From Bremerella volcania (GTDB lineage Bacteria > Planctomycetota > Planctomycetia > Pirellulales > Pirellulaceae), in contig NZ_CP036289.1 in assembly GCF_007748115.1 (NCBI RefSeq), positions 3,596,001-3,660,000 on the forward strand: 64,000 nt of DNA, read 5' to 3'. Within the stretch, counting starts at the first letter, position 1; every line of letters starts with the position of its first letter. Positions 15,906 through 24,727 of the stretch are shown one piece after another. Under the pieces are notes generated by a model that searched no databases, was not told the origin of the DNA, and was given only the letters and a program-made list of their open reading frames with translations. The translations under genes were made by a program, and so were the position numbers.

Positions 15906-18527
15906 ATGCTCTTCCGACGGAATCTTTTCCGGCGTACGCTTCTCGTCGTTGCGATCGCTCTGCTCGCTTTTTCATCGGCTCGAGTTGGCCGGGGAGAAAC
16001 GCATCTCGACTGGAACAAGCTACCCGATCTCCCCAACCCGCTGGGTGTCGCCGGGCCATTCGCCGGGATCAGCGGCAGCGCGCTGATCGTCGCTGGCGGC
16101 GCGAACTTTCCGCAGCCCGTCTGGCAATCCAATAAGCAGTGGGTCGACACGATCCATGTACTGGCTCCGACAGACGAGGGCTACGCCTGGAAAGAGGGAG
16201 GCTCGCTGCCTCGTCCGACGGCATACGGAGCGAGCGTTTCGACCAGGCATGGCGTCCTCTGCGTGGGAGGCAACGACGCCGAGCAGGTCTTCTCCGACGC
16301 GTATTTTTTGAGATGGAATGGGCAGCAGATCGAGACGGTCCCTTGCGCTCCCCTGCCCCGACCGATCGTCTACGCTCAAGCCACGATGATCGGCGAGACG
16401 GTCTACGTTGCCTGCGGTCAGAGCGAGCCAGCACTTTCGAGCGCGACCAACGCGTTGTGGAGTCTCGATCTTTCGCAGCCAGGCCAGCCGAAGGACTTCC
16501 AGTGGAAGGAGTTGCCGCCGCTGCCAGGGCCGACGCGTGCGTTCGCGATGGTCGCCGCTCAGCATGATGGCTTCAACGATGCGATCTACGTCATCGGAGG
16601 GCGCCGCGATGCCGACGGACAGACGCAGTTCTTACAAGATGTCTGGCAGTTCGTCCCCAAGACCAACACCTGGCGGCAACGGAAAGATGCCCCGCGTGTG
16701 ATGATGGCCGGCGAGGCCATTGGGGTTGGCCAGAGTCACATCTTTGTGCTCAGCAGGGCCGACCAAAGCAACTGGGGCAAGGAGGATGAGCTTAAAGACA
16801 ACCATCCTGGCTTCCCTAAAGAAGCCTACGCCTACCATACGATCACCGACTCATGGATCCGCGCCGGTGAAACGCCAGCCAGTCCGGTGACGACCACTGC
16901 CGTTCGCTGGGGCAACTCGATCATTCTGCCCAGTGGAGAAATCCGCCCTCGCGTCCGCTCGCCACACATCTGGAAGATCACACCGAGTACGCCTGCGAAG
17001 AGCTTTGGCGTATTGAACTACGTGGTCCTGTTCGGTTACTTGCTGGCGATGGTCGGGATTGGGGTTTATTTCACGCAGAAGAACAAGAACACCGACGACT
17101 ACTTCCGCGGCGGGAAGCAAATCCCCTGGTGGGCGGCTGGCTGTAGCATCTTCGCGACGATGCTCAGTTCGTTGACCTTCACCGGGCTGCCTTCCAAGGC
17201 ATTCGCCCAAGACTGGGTCTACGCGGTCTCGAACTTAACGATTCCCTTCGTCGCGATTCTGGCGGTCTTTGTGGCCCTGCCATTCTACCGTCGCATCGAT
17301 GCGACGAGTGCTTACGAATACCTGGAAATGCGATTTGGACGTCTGACGCGCATGTTTGCCAGCATGAGCTTCGTCTTCTTCCATCTCTTTCGCATGGCGA
17401 TCGTGATGTCGCTCACTGCTCTGGCCCTGGCCGTGGCAACGCCCTTGACGCCGGTGCAGTCGGTTCTGTTGATGGGCGTGTTGAGTATTGTCTACTGCAC
17501 TATGGGGGGCATCGAGGCGGTGATCTGGACCGATACGATCCAAACGTTCGTCCTCTTGGGCGGGGCCATCCTGGCACTTGCCTTGCTTGTTGGCGGCATA
17601 GAAGGCGGCTTCGCCGGCTTTTGGGAAATTGCCCACACGGCGGACAAATTCAACATGGTCAATGCGAACTGGGACGTCACCAACGCGCAGGTCGCGCTGT
17701 GGGTCATCGTGGCCGGGGCCGTTGCCCAGAACGTCTCTTCGTACACGGCCGACCAGGCAGTCGTTCAGCGGTACGTAACGACGTCCACTGAAAAACTCGC
17801 CGCTCGATCGATCTGGATGAGTGCCATCCTGACGATACCTGCAACCCTTCTCTTCTTTGGCATCGGCACGGCACTGTTCGCCTACTACCAAAGCCAGCCA
17901 GACAAGCTCGATCCGCTGATCACGACCGATCAGATCTTTCCGCTGTTCATCGCGCGGGAAATTCCCGTGGGGCTGGCAGGGCTGATCGTGGCAGGCGTAT
18001 TCGCCGCCGCCCAGTCGACCGTTTCGACCAGCATGAACTCCTCGGCGACGACCATCATCGTCGACTTCCTTCGCCCGCTCAGCTTCTGCACGACCGAACG
18101 TGGTTACCTGAATGCCGCCAGGATCTGTACCTTCGCGGTGGGAACCATCGGAACGCTTCTCGGTTTGCTGTTTGTGAATCCCGATATTCGTTCGCTGTTC
18201 GATGCGTTCATCATGATCCTGGGAATCTTCATGGGAATCCTGGGTGGACTGTTTCTGCTGGGGGCGTTCACGCGAAGAACGAATCAGCTGGGGGCGCTTT
18301 GCGGCGCGTTGGTTGGAGCCGTCACGATGCTTGCTCTTTGGAAGTTCACCAAGGTGAACGGCTTCGTTTACCCAGCGGCGGGACTGTCGGTTTGCTTTAT
18401 CGTCGGGTACCTGGCCAGCTTTGTTACCGGTCAATCGCCGCGAGATCTTTCCGGCCTGACGATCTACGATGCCCCGACCAGTGACGCAGACCATGTGCAG
18501 GTGGAGGTCAGCCATCCGGCGAACTAA
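15906..18527 (+). CDS. Kelch mutarotase / sodium:solute symporter fusion
   Basis: 873 residues. A signal-like N-terminus (about 1-34) precedes a six-bladed kelch-type propeller (about 38-355; repeated LPRPTAYGASV, VCVGGND, YVIGGRRD patterns) of the cyclically permuted mutarotase/NanM type. From about 370 the protein becomes an SSS-family transporter with about 13 helices (YFRGGKQIPWWAAGCSIFATMLS; AQSTVSTSMNSSATTI near the sodium site). A periplasmic sugar-epimerising propeller would be tied to an inner-membrane importer, with sialic acid the best-known substrate of both parts. No adjacent kinase or epimerase confirms this. The stop overlaps the convergent gene at 18524 by 4 bases. Confidence 0.85.
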   Translation: MLFRRNLFRRTLLVVAIALLAFSSARVGRGETHLDWNKLPDLPNPLGVAGPFAGISGSALIVAGGANFPQPVWQSNKQWVDTIHVLAPTDEGYAWKEGGSLPRPTAYGASVSTRHGVLCVGGNDAEQVFSDAYFLRWNGQQIETVPCAPLPRPIVYAQATMIGETVYVACGQSEPALSSATNALWSLDLSQPGQPKDFQWKELPPLPGPTRAFAMVAAQHDGFNDAIYVIGGRRDADGQTQFLQDVWQFVPKTNTWRQRKDAPRVMMAGEAIGVGQSHIFVLSRADQSNWGKEDELKDNHPGFPKEAYAYHTITDSWIRAGETPASPVTTTAVRWGNSIILPSGEIRPRVRSPHIWKITPSTPAKSFGVLNYVVLFGYLLAMVGIGVYFTQKNKNTDDYFRGGKQIPWWAAGCSIFATMLSSLTFTGLPSKAFAQDWVYAVSNLTIPFVAILAVFVALPFYRRIDATSAYEYLEMRFGRLTRMFASMSFVFFHLFRMAIVMSLTALALAVATPLTPVQSVLLMGVLSIVYCTMGGIEAVIWTDTIQTFVLLGGAILALALLVGGIEGGFAGFWEIAHTADKFNMVNANWDVTNAQVALWVIVAGAVAQNVSSYTADQAVVQRYVTTSTEKLAARSIWMSAILTIPATLLFFGIGTALFAYYQSQPDKLDPLITTDQIFPLFIAREIPVGLAGLIVAGVFAAAQSTVSTSMNSSATTIIVDFLRPLSFCTTERGYLNAARICTFAVGTIGTLLGLLFVNPDIRSLFDAFIMILGIFMGILGGLFLLGAFTRRTNQLGALCGALVGAVTMLALWKFTKVNGFVYPAAGLSVCFIVGYLASFVTGQSPRDLSGLTIYDAPTSDADHVQVEVSHPAN

Positions 18528-19411
18528 ACTTCGGCGGCAGCTCGGCTGATCAGTTGCCGGGCAACGGTCTGCACGCCGGTGTGCTCGTAGTAGTCGGTCG
18601 TCATGTCAATCACCGACGCCATCCAGTCCATGCTTCCTTCCCAGCGATCGGAAACTCCCTTCAGACTACCGGCGACCTTTTCGACCGTGATGCTGTGCTT
18701 GGCGACGAAGTTGCCTGCCCAGTCCTTAATCGAGCCAAGTCCTTCTTTCATGAAACCAAGTTGCTCTTTGGTCGAGTCGCCGGGAATCATCCCCGAGACG
18801 CGCTGAAAGCGTTCGTTGCCGGCCAGCTCCGTCATGCCGGACGAATCGAGCATACCCATCGCCTTCGAGACGAAGTCAGGGCCAAGTGGCAAGACTCCAT
18901 CCACGCACACCAGTGCCGTCATCCGCATCAATGCTTCATGTCGATAGTCGGCCAGCGACTCGACGAAGTCGCCAATGCTATCCCCCGGCAGTCCATTGAG
19001 CGAGCAAAACGCAACGATCTCGGCAACCAACTTCAGGCCAAGATCGACCGCTTGCGTCGTATCGGCCTTGGGGGTGACATTGTTCAAGAAGCTGAGAAAG
19101 CTGAAGTTTTCAGCCATCTTGGAAAGAAAAGACGCAAACCCGGCAACCCCTTGGGTCGAATCGATCGTCTGGTAAAGCCATAAGGCCCGCTGATAACCTT
19201 GCGACGAATCGTTGAACAGGAAGATCGCCCGTTCGCCGACTTGTTGAATGAACTTCTCGTCGGTCGACTTGGTGACGTCCTTCACCATCCCCTCAAAGCT
19301 GGTGATGTTGGTATATTCGCCCGGCGTCACCCAGTCGAGCGCCCCAAGTAGGCCAGCCGTCAGTCCCATGCTTGGCAGATCGTCAACGACTTTAAAGAAA
19401 GGTCGTGCCAT
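18524..19411 (-). CDS. Conserved-looking protein of unknown function
   Basis: 295 residues, no signal peptide, no clear transmembrane helix and no motif I recognise. The composition is ordinary for a folded helical protein, with several amphipathic stretches and a mid-protein hydrophobic segment (VAEIVAFCSLNGLPG). It is followed at the N-terminal side by a lipoprotein gene 48 bases upstream on the same strand, so the two are probably one operon. No function is proposed. Confidence 0.75.
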   Translation of the reverse strand: MARPFFKVVDDLPSMGLTAGLLGALDWVTPGEYTNITSFEGMVKDVTKSTDEKFIQQVGERAIFLFNDSSQGYQRALWLYQTIDSTQGVAGFASFLSKMAENFSFLSFLNNVTPKADTTQAVDLGLKLVAEIVAFCSLNGLPGDSIGDFVESLADYRHEALMRMTALVCVDGVLPLGPDFVSKAMGMLDSSGMTELAGNERFQRVSGMIPGDSTKEQLGFMKEGLGSIKDWAGNFVAKHSITVEKVAGSLKGVSDRWEGSMDWMASVIDMTTDYYEHTGVQTVARQLISRAAAEV

Positions 19412-19459
19412 GATTCGTTATTCCTTACCAGAAGAACTGCGAAGGTCGCCACCCAACGG

Positions 19460-19963
19460 CTAAAACGCGTTGGCCAATCCACCCAGATCGAACTTCTCGA
19501 GCCACTTCATCCGGTCCTCTTTGGTCAACGCGTCTCCTTCCGATTGAATTTGAACCTGAAAGCGATCGGCTACCAGCATCGAAGTTGTGTCGTCGCGATG
19601 GACAACGGGGTAACCTTGAACGGAAACGGTCGACCCCTGGTACTTATCGCGAGCCGCCGGATTGTTACGCGTGTCGGAAATCGAAAGCATGGCGAGCAGT
19701 TTGCCATCGCGGTAAAGCGAGGCCTGCGAAAAGCCAGCTTTCTCTTGCTTGTAGACGATATCGATACCGTCCGTCTGGGCAGGAAAGAACTTGTTGAATA
19801 CCGCCCCGTCCAGCGCGGCCTCGGAAACGGCGGTGGATCCATCCTGGGTTGCCTGTTGGGCCGCGTCCCAACGCGACTCCGACTCCCGACAACCAAAAAG
19901 CACAGGGCAGAAGACCAAAATCAGAAGCAAAAACCGTCGCGAGAATGCCTGGCAGTTGTTCAT
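19460..19963 (-). CDS. Small lipoprotein of unknown function
   Basis: 167 residues. The N-terminus has basic residues, a hydrophobic stretch and the lipobox LFGC (Cys about residue 25), so it is a predicted lipoprotein. The mature part is polar and contains a possible beta-rich segment (SLYRDGKLLAMLSISDTR). It lies upstream of, and on the same strand as, the unknown 295-residue protein; a 258-base region separates it from the divergent PAS-AraC gene. Confidence 0.8.
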   Translation of the reverse strand: MNNCQAFSRRFLLLILVFCPVLFGCRESESRWDAAQQATQDGSTAVSEAALDGAVFNKFFPAQTDGIDIVYKQEKAGFSQASLYRDGKLLAMLSISDTRNNPAARDKYQGSTVSVQGYPVVHRDDTTSMLVADRFQVQIQSEGDALTKEDRMKWLEKFDLGGLANAF

Positions 19964-20221
19964 GGAAAACCACCCCCGATGGTCGATAAAAGAGAAGCAC
20001 CTTTCCCCTCAACGTACCCGATGCACCAAGAAGTTTCCCTCGAATTCCGTGCAAAAAATCAGATCTTAAAATTCTCTCGACTTCGACCGGAGATAGCCTA
20101 TCCCATGGCATGCCCTGAAGTCGCACGGGTAGCGGAATGCTCTCTCGGGCGATATGAATAAATGGAAAGCAATGGGACTGGGCTAGATTGCGACGATTGA
20201 GCGCGCCACGTAGGAAGTCGG

Positions 20222-20941
20222 ATGAGATACGAGTTTCAAGACGGATTGCTCGAGCAGATTTTTGACTGCCTGGGGGACGTGGTTTACTGCGTTAAGGATT
20301 TGCACGGACGTTATACGTTCGTCAATCATGCATTCGCCGAACGCATCGGCGTGGCCGACCCTTCCGAGCTGATCGGGAAACAGGCCGCCGAGTACTTCCC
20401 TCCGGAACTGGCCAAAGTTTACGACGACCAGGACCGCGAAGTGATACGCACCGGTCAACCACTTCGCGATCAATTGGAGTTGATCTCTCAGGCTGATGGC
20501 TCGCGGGGATGGTATTTGTCGAACAAGTTCCCGCTTCTCAATAGCAGCGGCGAAACGATCGGCCTGGTAGGCGTTTCGCAGGACCTGAAACAACCCAGCG
20601 ACAGCGACCTGGAACTGGCCGACTTAAAGGTGGTCGTCGACCACATTCGACAGCACATTGCCCAGCCGCTGAAGACGGAAGAGCTTGCCGAACAAGTCAG
20701 TCTATCCGTCACCCAGCTCGATCGACGGATGCGCCGCGTGTTTCGTCTCTCCACGAAGAAATTCGTGATGAAGTATCGGTTGGATCTGGCCCAGCAGCTG
20801 CTAGTCTCCAGCGAAAAGTCCCTCTCAGAAATCGCTTTGGAGTGTGGTTTTAGTGACCAAAGCGCCTTCACCCGGCACTTTGGCGCGGCTGCCAATCAGA
20901 CGCCGCTTGCCTACCGAAAGTCGCACCAGAAGCAGGGTTAG
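20222..20941 (+). CDS. PAS domain plus AraC-type regulator, probably of putA
   Basis: 239 residues, same architecture as the regulator at 10875: PAS (about 10-120, GDVVYCVKDLHGRYTFVN through IGLVGVSQDLK) and an AraC-type HTH pair (about 135-235, QLDRRMRRVFRLST, SLSEIALECGFSDQSAFTRHF). Long identical stretches (GLVGVSQDL, QLDRRMRRVF, SDQSAFTR) show recent paralogy. It stands 140 bases upstream of putA in the same direction. PutA here lacks the N-terminal DNA-binding domain found in autoregulating PutA proteins, so a separate proline-responsive regulator is expected; this gene is the obvious candidate. Confidence 0.9.
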   Translation: MRYEFQDGLLEQIFDCLGDVVYCVKDLHGRYTFVNHAFAERIGVADPSELIGKQAAEYFPPELAKVYDDQDREVIRTGQPLRDQLELISQADGSRGWYLSNKFPLLNSSGETIGLVGVSQDLKQPSDSDLELADLKVVVDHIRQHIAQPLKTEELAEQVSLSVTQLDRRMRRVFRLSTKKFVMKYRLDLAQQLLVSSEKSLSEIALECGFSDQSAFTRHFGAAANQTPLAYRKSHQKQG

Positions 20942-21032
20942 GAAAAACAGAACTTTTTTTCCCAGTCGCATTTTTACGGAAACCAGCACGCCCGGCGCCG
21001 GAAATGCTCAATACCGTTAAGGGTAGTCATTT

Positions 21033-21059
21033 CTAGAATTCAGTGAACTGAATTACTAG
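21033..21059. promoter_or_regulatory. Palindrome just upstream of putA
   Basis: AATTCAGT (21037-21044), GA, ACTGAATT (21047-21054) is a perfect inverted repeat, flanked on both sides by CTAG (21033-21036 and 21056-21059). It ends 23 bases before the putA GTG. It could be an operator or, as RNA, a hairpin with a TGAA loop in the leader. Confidence 0.5.
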
Positions 21060-21081
21060 GCTTACCCTTGAAGGTGCATTT

Positions 21082-24000
21082 GTGTCTATCGTTACGCCGT
21101 CGCAGCGAAAAATGGATATTTCGGTCTTTGACGTCATCGCCCAGGAAGCGATTCCGCTTGCCGCGGAGATCCTTCAGGCATCGAAGGGACGTGAAACCAG
21201 CCAGGACCGAGCTAACCTGGCCAAGGTAGCCGGGCTGATCAGCGATCACGACGGCAAAGAGCTAACCGTCGCGATGGTCGACCAGGTGCTGCGAATTAAA
21301 AATCCGCGTCGCTCGGCGCATCATCTGCGGTCGCTGGTACAGCAGTACGGACTGCCCAAGTACTTCAGCCCGCTCGATCGATGTTTACTTCAGCTAGGCG
21401 TATGGGCCGCTCAGGTGGCACCAAGCGTTGTGATGCCGCTGATTCGTAAGCGCATTCAAGCCGACTCGTCCCACGTGATCATCTCGGCCGAGCCGAAACC
21501 ATTTGCGCGCTACCTGGAACAGCGCCAGCGCGACGGCATTCGCATCAACTTGAACCAGCTTGGCGAAGCCGTTCTTGGCGAGCAAGAAGCCGAGCGCCGA
21601 CTGCAATTGTATCGCCGGCGCCTTGAAGATCCGGCGATCAAATACGTTTCGGTGAAGCTATCGTCGGTCGCGGCCCATATCAGTTTGACGGGGTATCAAG
21701 AAACGCTTCCCGAGTTGAAAGAGCGGCTGCGCGTACTGTATCGCGCGGCGATGAGCCAGGGAGAAGGCAAGCACAAGTTCGTAAATCTCGACATGGAAGA
21801 ATATCGCGATCTCTACCTGACGGTCGACGTCTTCCGCTCGGTGCTGGAAGAGCCTGAGTTTCACGATCTGTCGGCGGGCATCGTTCTGCAGGCCTACCTG
21901 CCTGATTCCCATGCCGTGCAAAAGTCTCTGACGCGGTGGGCGAAACAGCGTGTCGCGGCGGGCGGAGCCGATATCAAGATTCGCCTGGTCAAAGGAGCGA
22001 ACCTGGCCATGGAGCAGGTCGAAGCCTCGCTCAATGGCTGGCCCCAAGCACCCTACCACACCAAGACCGAAACCGACGCCAACTACAAGCGTATGGTCGA
22101 GTATGCCTTCCGGCCGGAAAACGCCGAAGCAGTACGCATCGGTCTAGCAAGTCATAACTTGTTTGATATTGCGTTCGCACTACGCCTGGCCCAACACCGC
22201 GAGGTTACTCGGCGTGTCGACTTCGAGATGCTCGAAGGGATGGCAAACGCCCAGGCTCGCGAGATGCGTGATCGCACGGGCGACCTGCTGGTCTACTCTC
22301 CTATTTGCTACGACGCCGATTTCGACTCGGCGGTCGCTTACCTGGTTCGTCGCTTCGACGAGAACACCCAGCCAGGCAGTTTCCTCGGTTCGCTCTTCGC
22401 CATGGAAGTCGACTCGCCTGCCTGGCACGACCAAAGCCAACGGTTCCTCGACGCCTGCCGTCTGGCACAGTCCGATCAGCTGGCCAGCACACCCAACCGC
22501 ATCCAGGACCGGGGCACCGAGCACATCACGCCTACGAATGCAGACGAACCCTTCACCAACGTTCCCAATACCGATTTTGCGATACGTGCCAATCGCCAGT
22601 GGATTGAAGAACTGGTCGATGTATGGCGAGGCAAGACGTTCGGCACCATTCCCATGCAAGTCGGTGGCGTGGAAGAGACGACCGAGAACCTCTCGCAGGG
22701 GCTCGATCCATCGCGACCCGGAAAGGTTCTCTATCGCTTCGCCAACGGTGACGCTTCGCACGTCGAACTTGCCTTGCAAACGGCTACTAGTGCTCAACCG
22801 ACTTGGGAAGAATTGGGAGTCGAGAAGCGTGGGCAGATTCTACGGCAATTCGCTGTCGTGGCCGCCCAGCAGCGTGGCGAAACGATCGGAATCATGATGG
22901 GGGACGCGGGCAAGGCCGTTTCCGAGAGTGATGCCGAAATCATCGAAGCGATCGACTTTGCCGAGTACTACAGCCGCTCGCTCGATACCGCAGGATGGGA
23001 CGACGGGACGACCTCGTCGCCGGCCGGCGTGGTAGTGGTCACGCCGCCGTGGAACTTCCCGTACGCGATTCCTGCCGGTGGTTGCCTGGCCGCGTTGATG
23101 GCCGGCAACAGCGTCATCCTGAAGCCAGCTCCCGAGACCGTACTGACGGCGTGGCACTTGGCTTGTCAGCTATGGGAGGCAGGCGTTCCCCGCGACGTTC
23201 TGCAATTCCTTCCCCTGGTCGACGGCGACGACGGTAAGAAGTTGCTGAGCGATCCTCGTACCTCAATCGTCGTTTTGACCGGTGCCTACTCGACGGCTCA
23301 GCTGTTTCGATCGTGGCGGCCAGAGATGCGGCTGTATGCCGAGACCAGCGGTAAGAACAGCATGATCATCTCGTCGGCGGCCGATCTCGATCTGGCGATC
23401 AAAGACCTGGTGCGCAGCGCCTTCGGTCACGCAGGCCAGAAGTGCTCGGCAGCGAGCCTGGCGATCGTATTGCGCGATGTATACGAAAGCGATCAGTTCC
23501 GCAATCAGCTGCGCGACGCGGCAGCCAGCTTGCGTGTCGCTCCGAGCTGGGATCTCTCGGCCGACGTCACGCCGATCATCCGCCCTCCGCATGCCGAACT
23601 AAAGCGAGGTCTGACCCAGCTCGACCCCGGCGAATCTTGGCTGCTGGAGCCCAAGATGATCGACGACAATCCGTGCCTGTGGAGCCCTGGCATTCGGCTG
23701 GGCGTGAAGCCTGGTAGCTGGTATCACCGCACGGAATGTTTCGGTCCGGTGCTGGGGATCATTTGCGTCAATTCCTTTGAAGAGGCGATCCGCATTCAGA
23801 ACGATAATGAGTTCGGCCTGACCGGCGGTTTGTATTCGCTGGATGTCGACGAGATCGAAACATGGCGCGAGTCGGTCGAAGTTGGCAATGCCTACATCAA
23901 CCGCACGACGACCGGCGCGATTGTTCAGCGGCAACCGTTCGGCGGCTGGAAGCATTCCGCCGTAGGCCCAGGTGCCAAAGCTGGCGGACCGAACTACGTG

Positions 24001-24639
24001 GCGGCATTCCGAGATTGGACGGAGAACGCTCTCCCCACAAGCAATCAACCACCGTCATCTAAACAGAGTGACCTGGTCACGAAGCTCTGCGAAGGCCTGG
24101 CCTCGGACGAAGATCGCCAAGAGCTACATGCTGCCGCGGCAAGCTATGCATACTGGTGGGATCAATGCTTCTCGCTCGAGCATGATCCGTCGGCACTCCA
24201 TGGCGAGACGAATCACTTCCGCTATCGCCCGTTGCCGTCGCATGTCGTGCGTGCCGTGGGAGACGATGTGTCGACAGTTGACTTGGCGAAGAGTTTTCTG
24301 CTGTGCCACATCGCCGATATTCCATGGGAGTTGAGTACCGACTCGACAAGCGATTGGTTGGCCATGCTGCCTGCGGTGATGAAGCAGCAGGCCTGCGTGG
24401 AAACCGAGGAGCAGTTCACCCAGCGGTTGTCGCAATTGGAACCGGGTAGCCTGCGACTTGTCGGTACGTCCGATCTCGGTTCGATCGAAAAGCTGAAACG
24501 CTGTGGCTATCGGATCTTGAGTTCCCACTGCTACTCCAACGGTCGGCTCGAATGGCTCGGATTCCTGAGGGAGCAATCGGTCACTGAAATCGTCCACCGG
24601 CACGGAAACACGACATCTCGGCAACCACAGCGGCGATAA
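21082..24639 (+). CDS. putA: Bifunctional proline dehydrogenase / L-glutamate gamma-semialdehyde dehydrogenase
   Basis: 1185 residues from GTG 21082, chosen because AAGG lies 7 bases upstream; ATG 21112 is an alternative. The FAD-dependent proline dehydrogenase barrel spans about 60-450 (KYVSVKLSSV, RLVKGANLAMEQ, RIGLASHNLFD). The NAD-dependent aldehyde dehydrogenase spans about 520-985, with VVVTPPWNFPYAIPAG, general base Glu754 in ETSGKN and nucleophile Cys788 in GQKCSAAS. Together they turn proline into glutamate with substrate channelling. There is no ribbon-helix-helix domain, so it should not be a DNA-binding PutA. About 190 residues follow the aldehyde dehydrogenase fold and may be the extra C-terminal domain of long PutA proteins. 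Confidence 0.93.
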   Translation: MSIVTPSQRKMDISVFDVIAQEAIPLAAEILQASKGRETSQDRANLAKVAGLISDHDGKELTVAMVDQVLRIKNPRRSAHHLRSLVQQYGLPKYFSPLDRCLLQLGVWAAQVAPSVVMPLIRKRIQADSSHVIISAEPKPFARYLEQRQRDGIRINLNQLGEAVLGEQEAERRLQLYRRRLEDPAIKYVSVKLSSVAAHISLTGYQETLPELKERLRVLYRAAMSQGEGKHKFVNLDMEEYRDLYLTVDVFRSVLEEPEFHDLSAGIVLQAYLPDSHAVQKSLTRWAKQRVAAGGADIKIRLVKGANLAMEQVEASLNGWPQAPYHTKTETDANYKRMVEYAFRPENAEAVRIGLASHNLFDIAFALRLAQHREVTRRVDFEMLEGMANAQAREMRDRTGDLLVYSPICYDADFDSAVAYLVRRFDENTQPGSFLGSLFAMEVDSPAWHDQSQRFLDACRLAQSDQLASTPNRIQDRGTEHITPTNADEPFTNVPNTDFAIRANRQWIEELVDVWRGKTFGTIPMQVGGVEETTENLSQGLDPSRPGKVLYRFANGDASHVELALQTATSAQPTWEELGVEKRGQILRQFAVVAAQQRGETIGIMMGDAGKAVSESDAEIIEAIDFAEYYSRSLDTAGWDDGTTSSPAGVVVVTPPWNFPYAIPAGGCLAALMAGNSVILKPAPETVLTAWHLACQLWEAGVPRDVLQFLPLVDGDDGKKLLSDPRTSIVVLTGAYSTAQLFRSWRPEMRLYAETSGKNSMIISSAADLDLAIKDLVRSAFGHAGQKCSAASLAIVLRDVYESDQFRNQLRDAAASLRVAPSWDLSADVTPIIRPPHAELKRGLTQLDPGESWLLEPKMIDDNPCLWSPGIRLGVKPGSWYHRTECFGPVLGIICVNSFEEAIRIQNDNEFGLTGGLYSLDVDEIETWRESVEVGNAYINRTTTGAIVQRQPFGGWKHSAVGPGAKAGGPNYVAAFRDWTENALPTSNQPPSSKQSDLVTKLCEGLASDEDRQELHAAAASYAYWWDQCFSLEHDPSALHGETNHFRYRPLPSHVVRAVGDDVSTVDLAKSFLLCHIADIPWELSTDSTSDWLAMLPAVMKQQACVETEEQFTQRLSQLEPGSLRLVGTSDLGSIEKLKRCGYRILSSHCYSNGRLEWLGFLREQSVTEIVHRHGNTTSRQPQRR

Positions 24640-24727
24640 GGTGGCTCGATAGAACGCGGTCCGAGTCGATGGTATGATGGCAGCTCTGGAAAAACCCTCC
24701 CTAATTTCCCCATCGACTCACGTTCTC

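Noticed and set aside
17235-18515. Long minus-strand open frame (426 residues) opposite the symporter gene
   Set aside because: Residue composition (Arg, His and Gln rich, no hydrophobic core) marks it as the shadow of a high-GC coding strand; the plus-strand frame has clear transporter motifs.
20992-21001. CCGGCGCCGG palindrome upstream of putA
   Set aside because: Short GC-rich palindromes are frequent by chance at this composition; the AT-rich palindrome next to it is more convincing.
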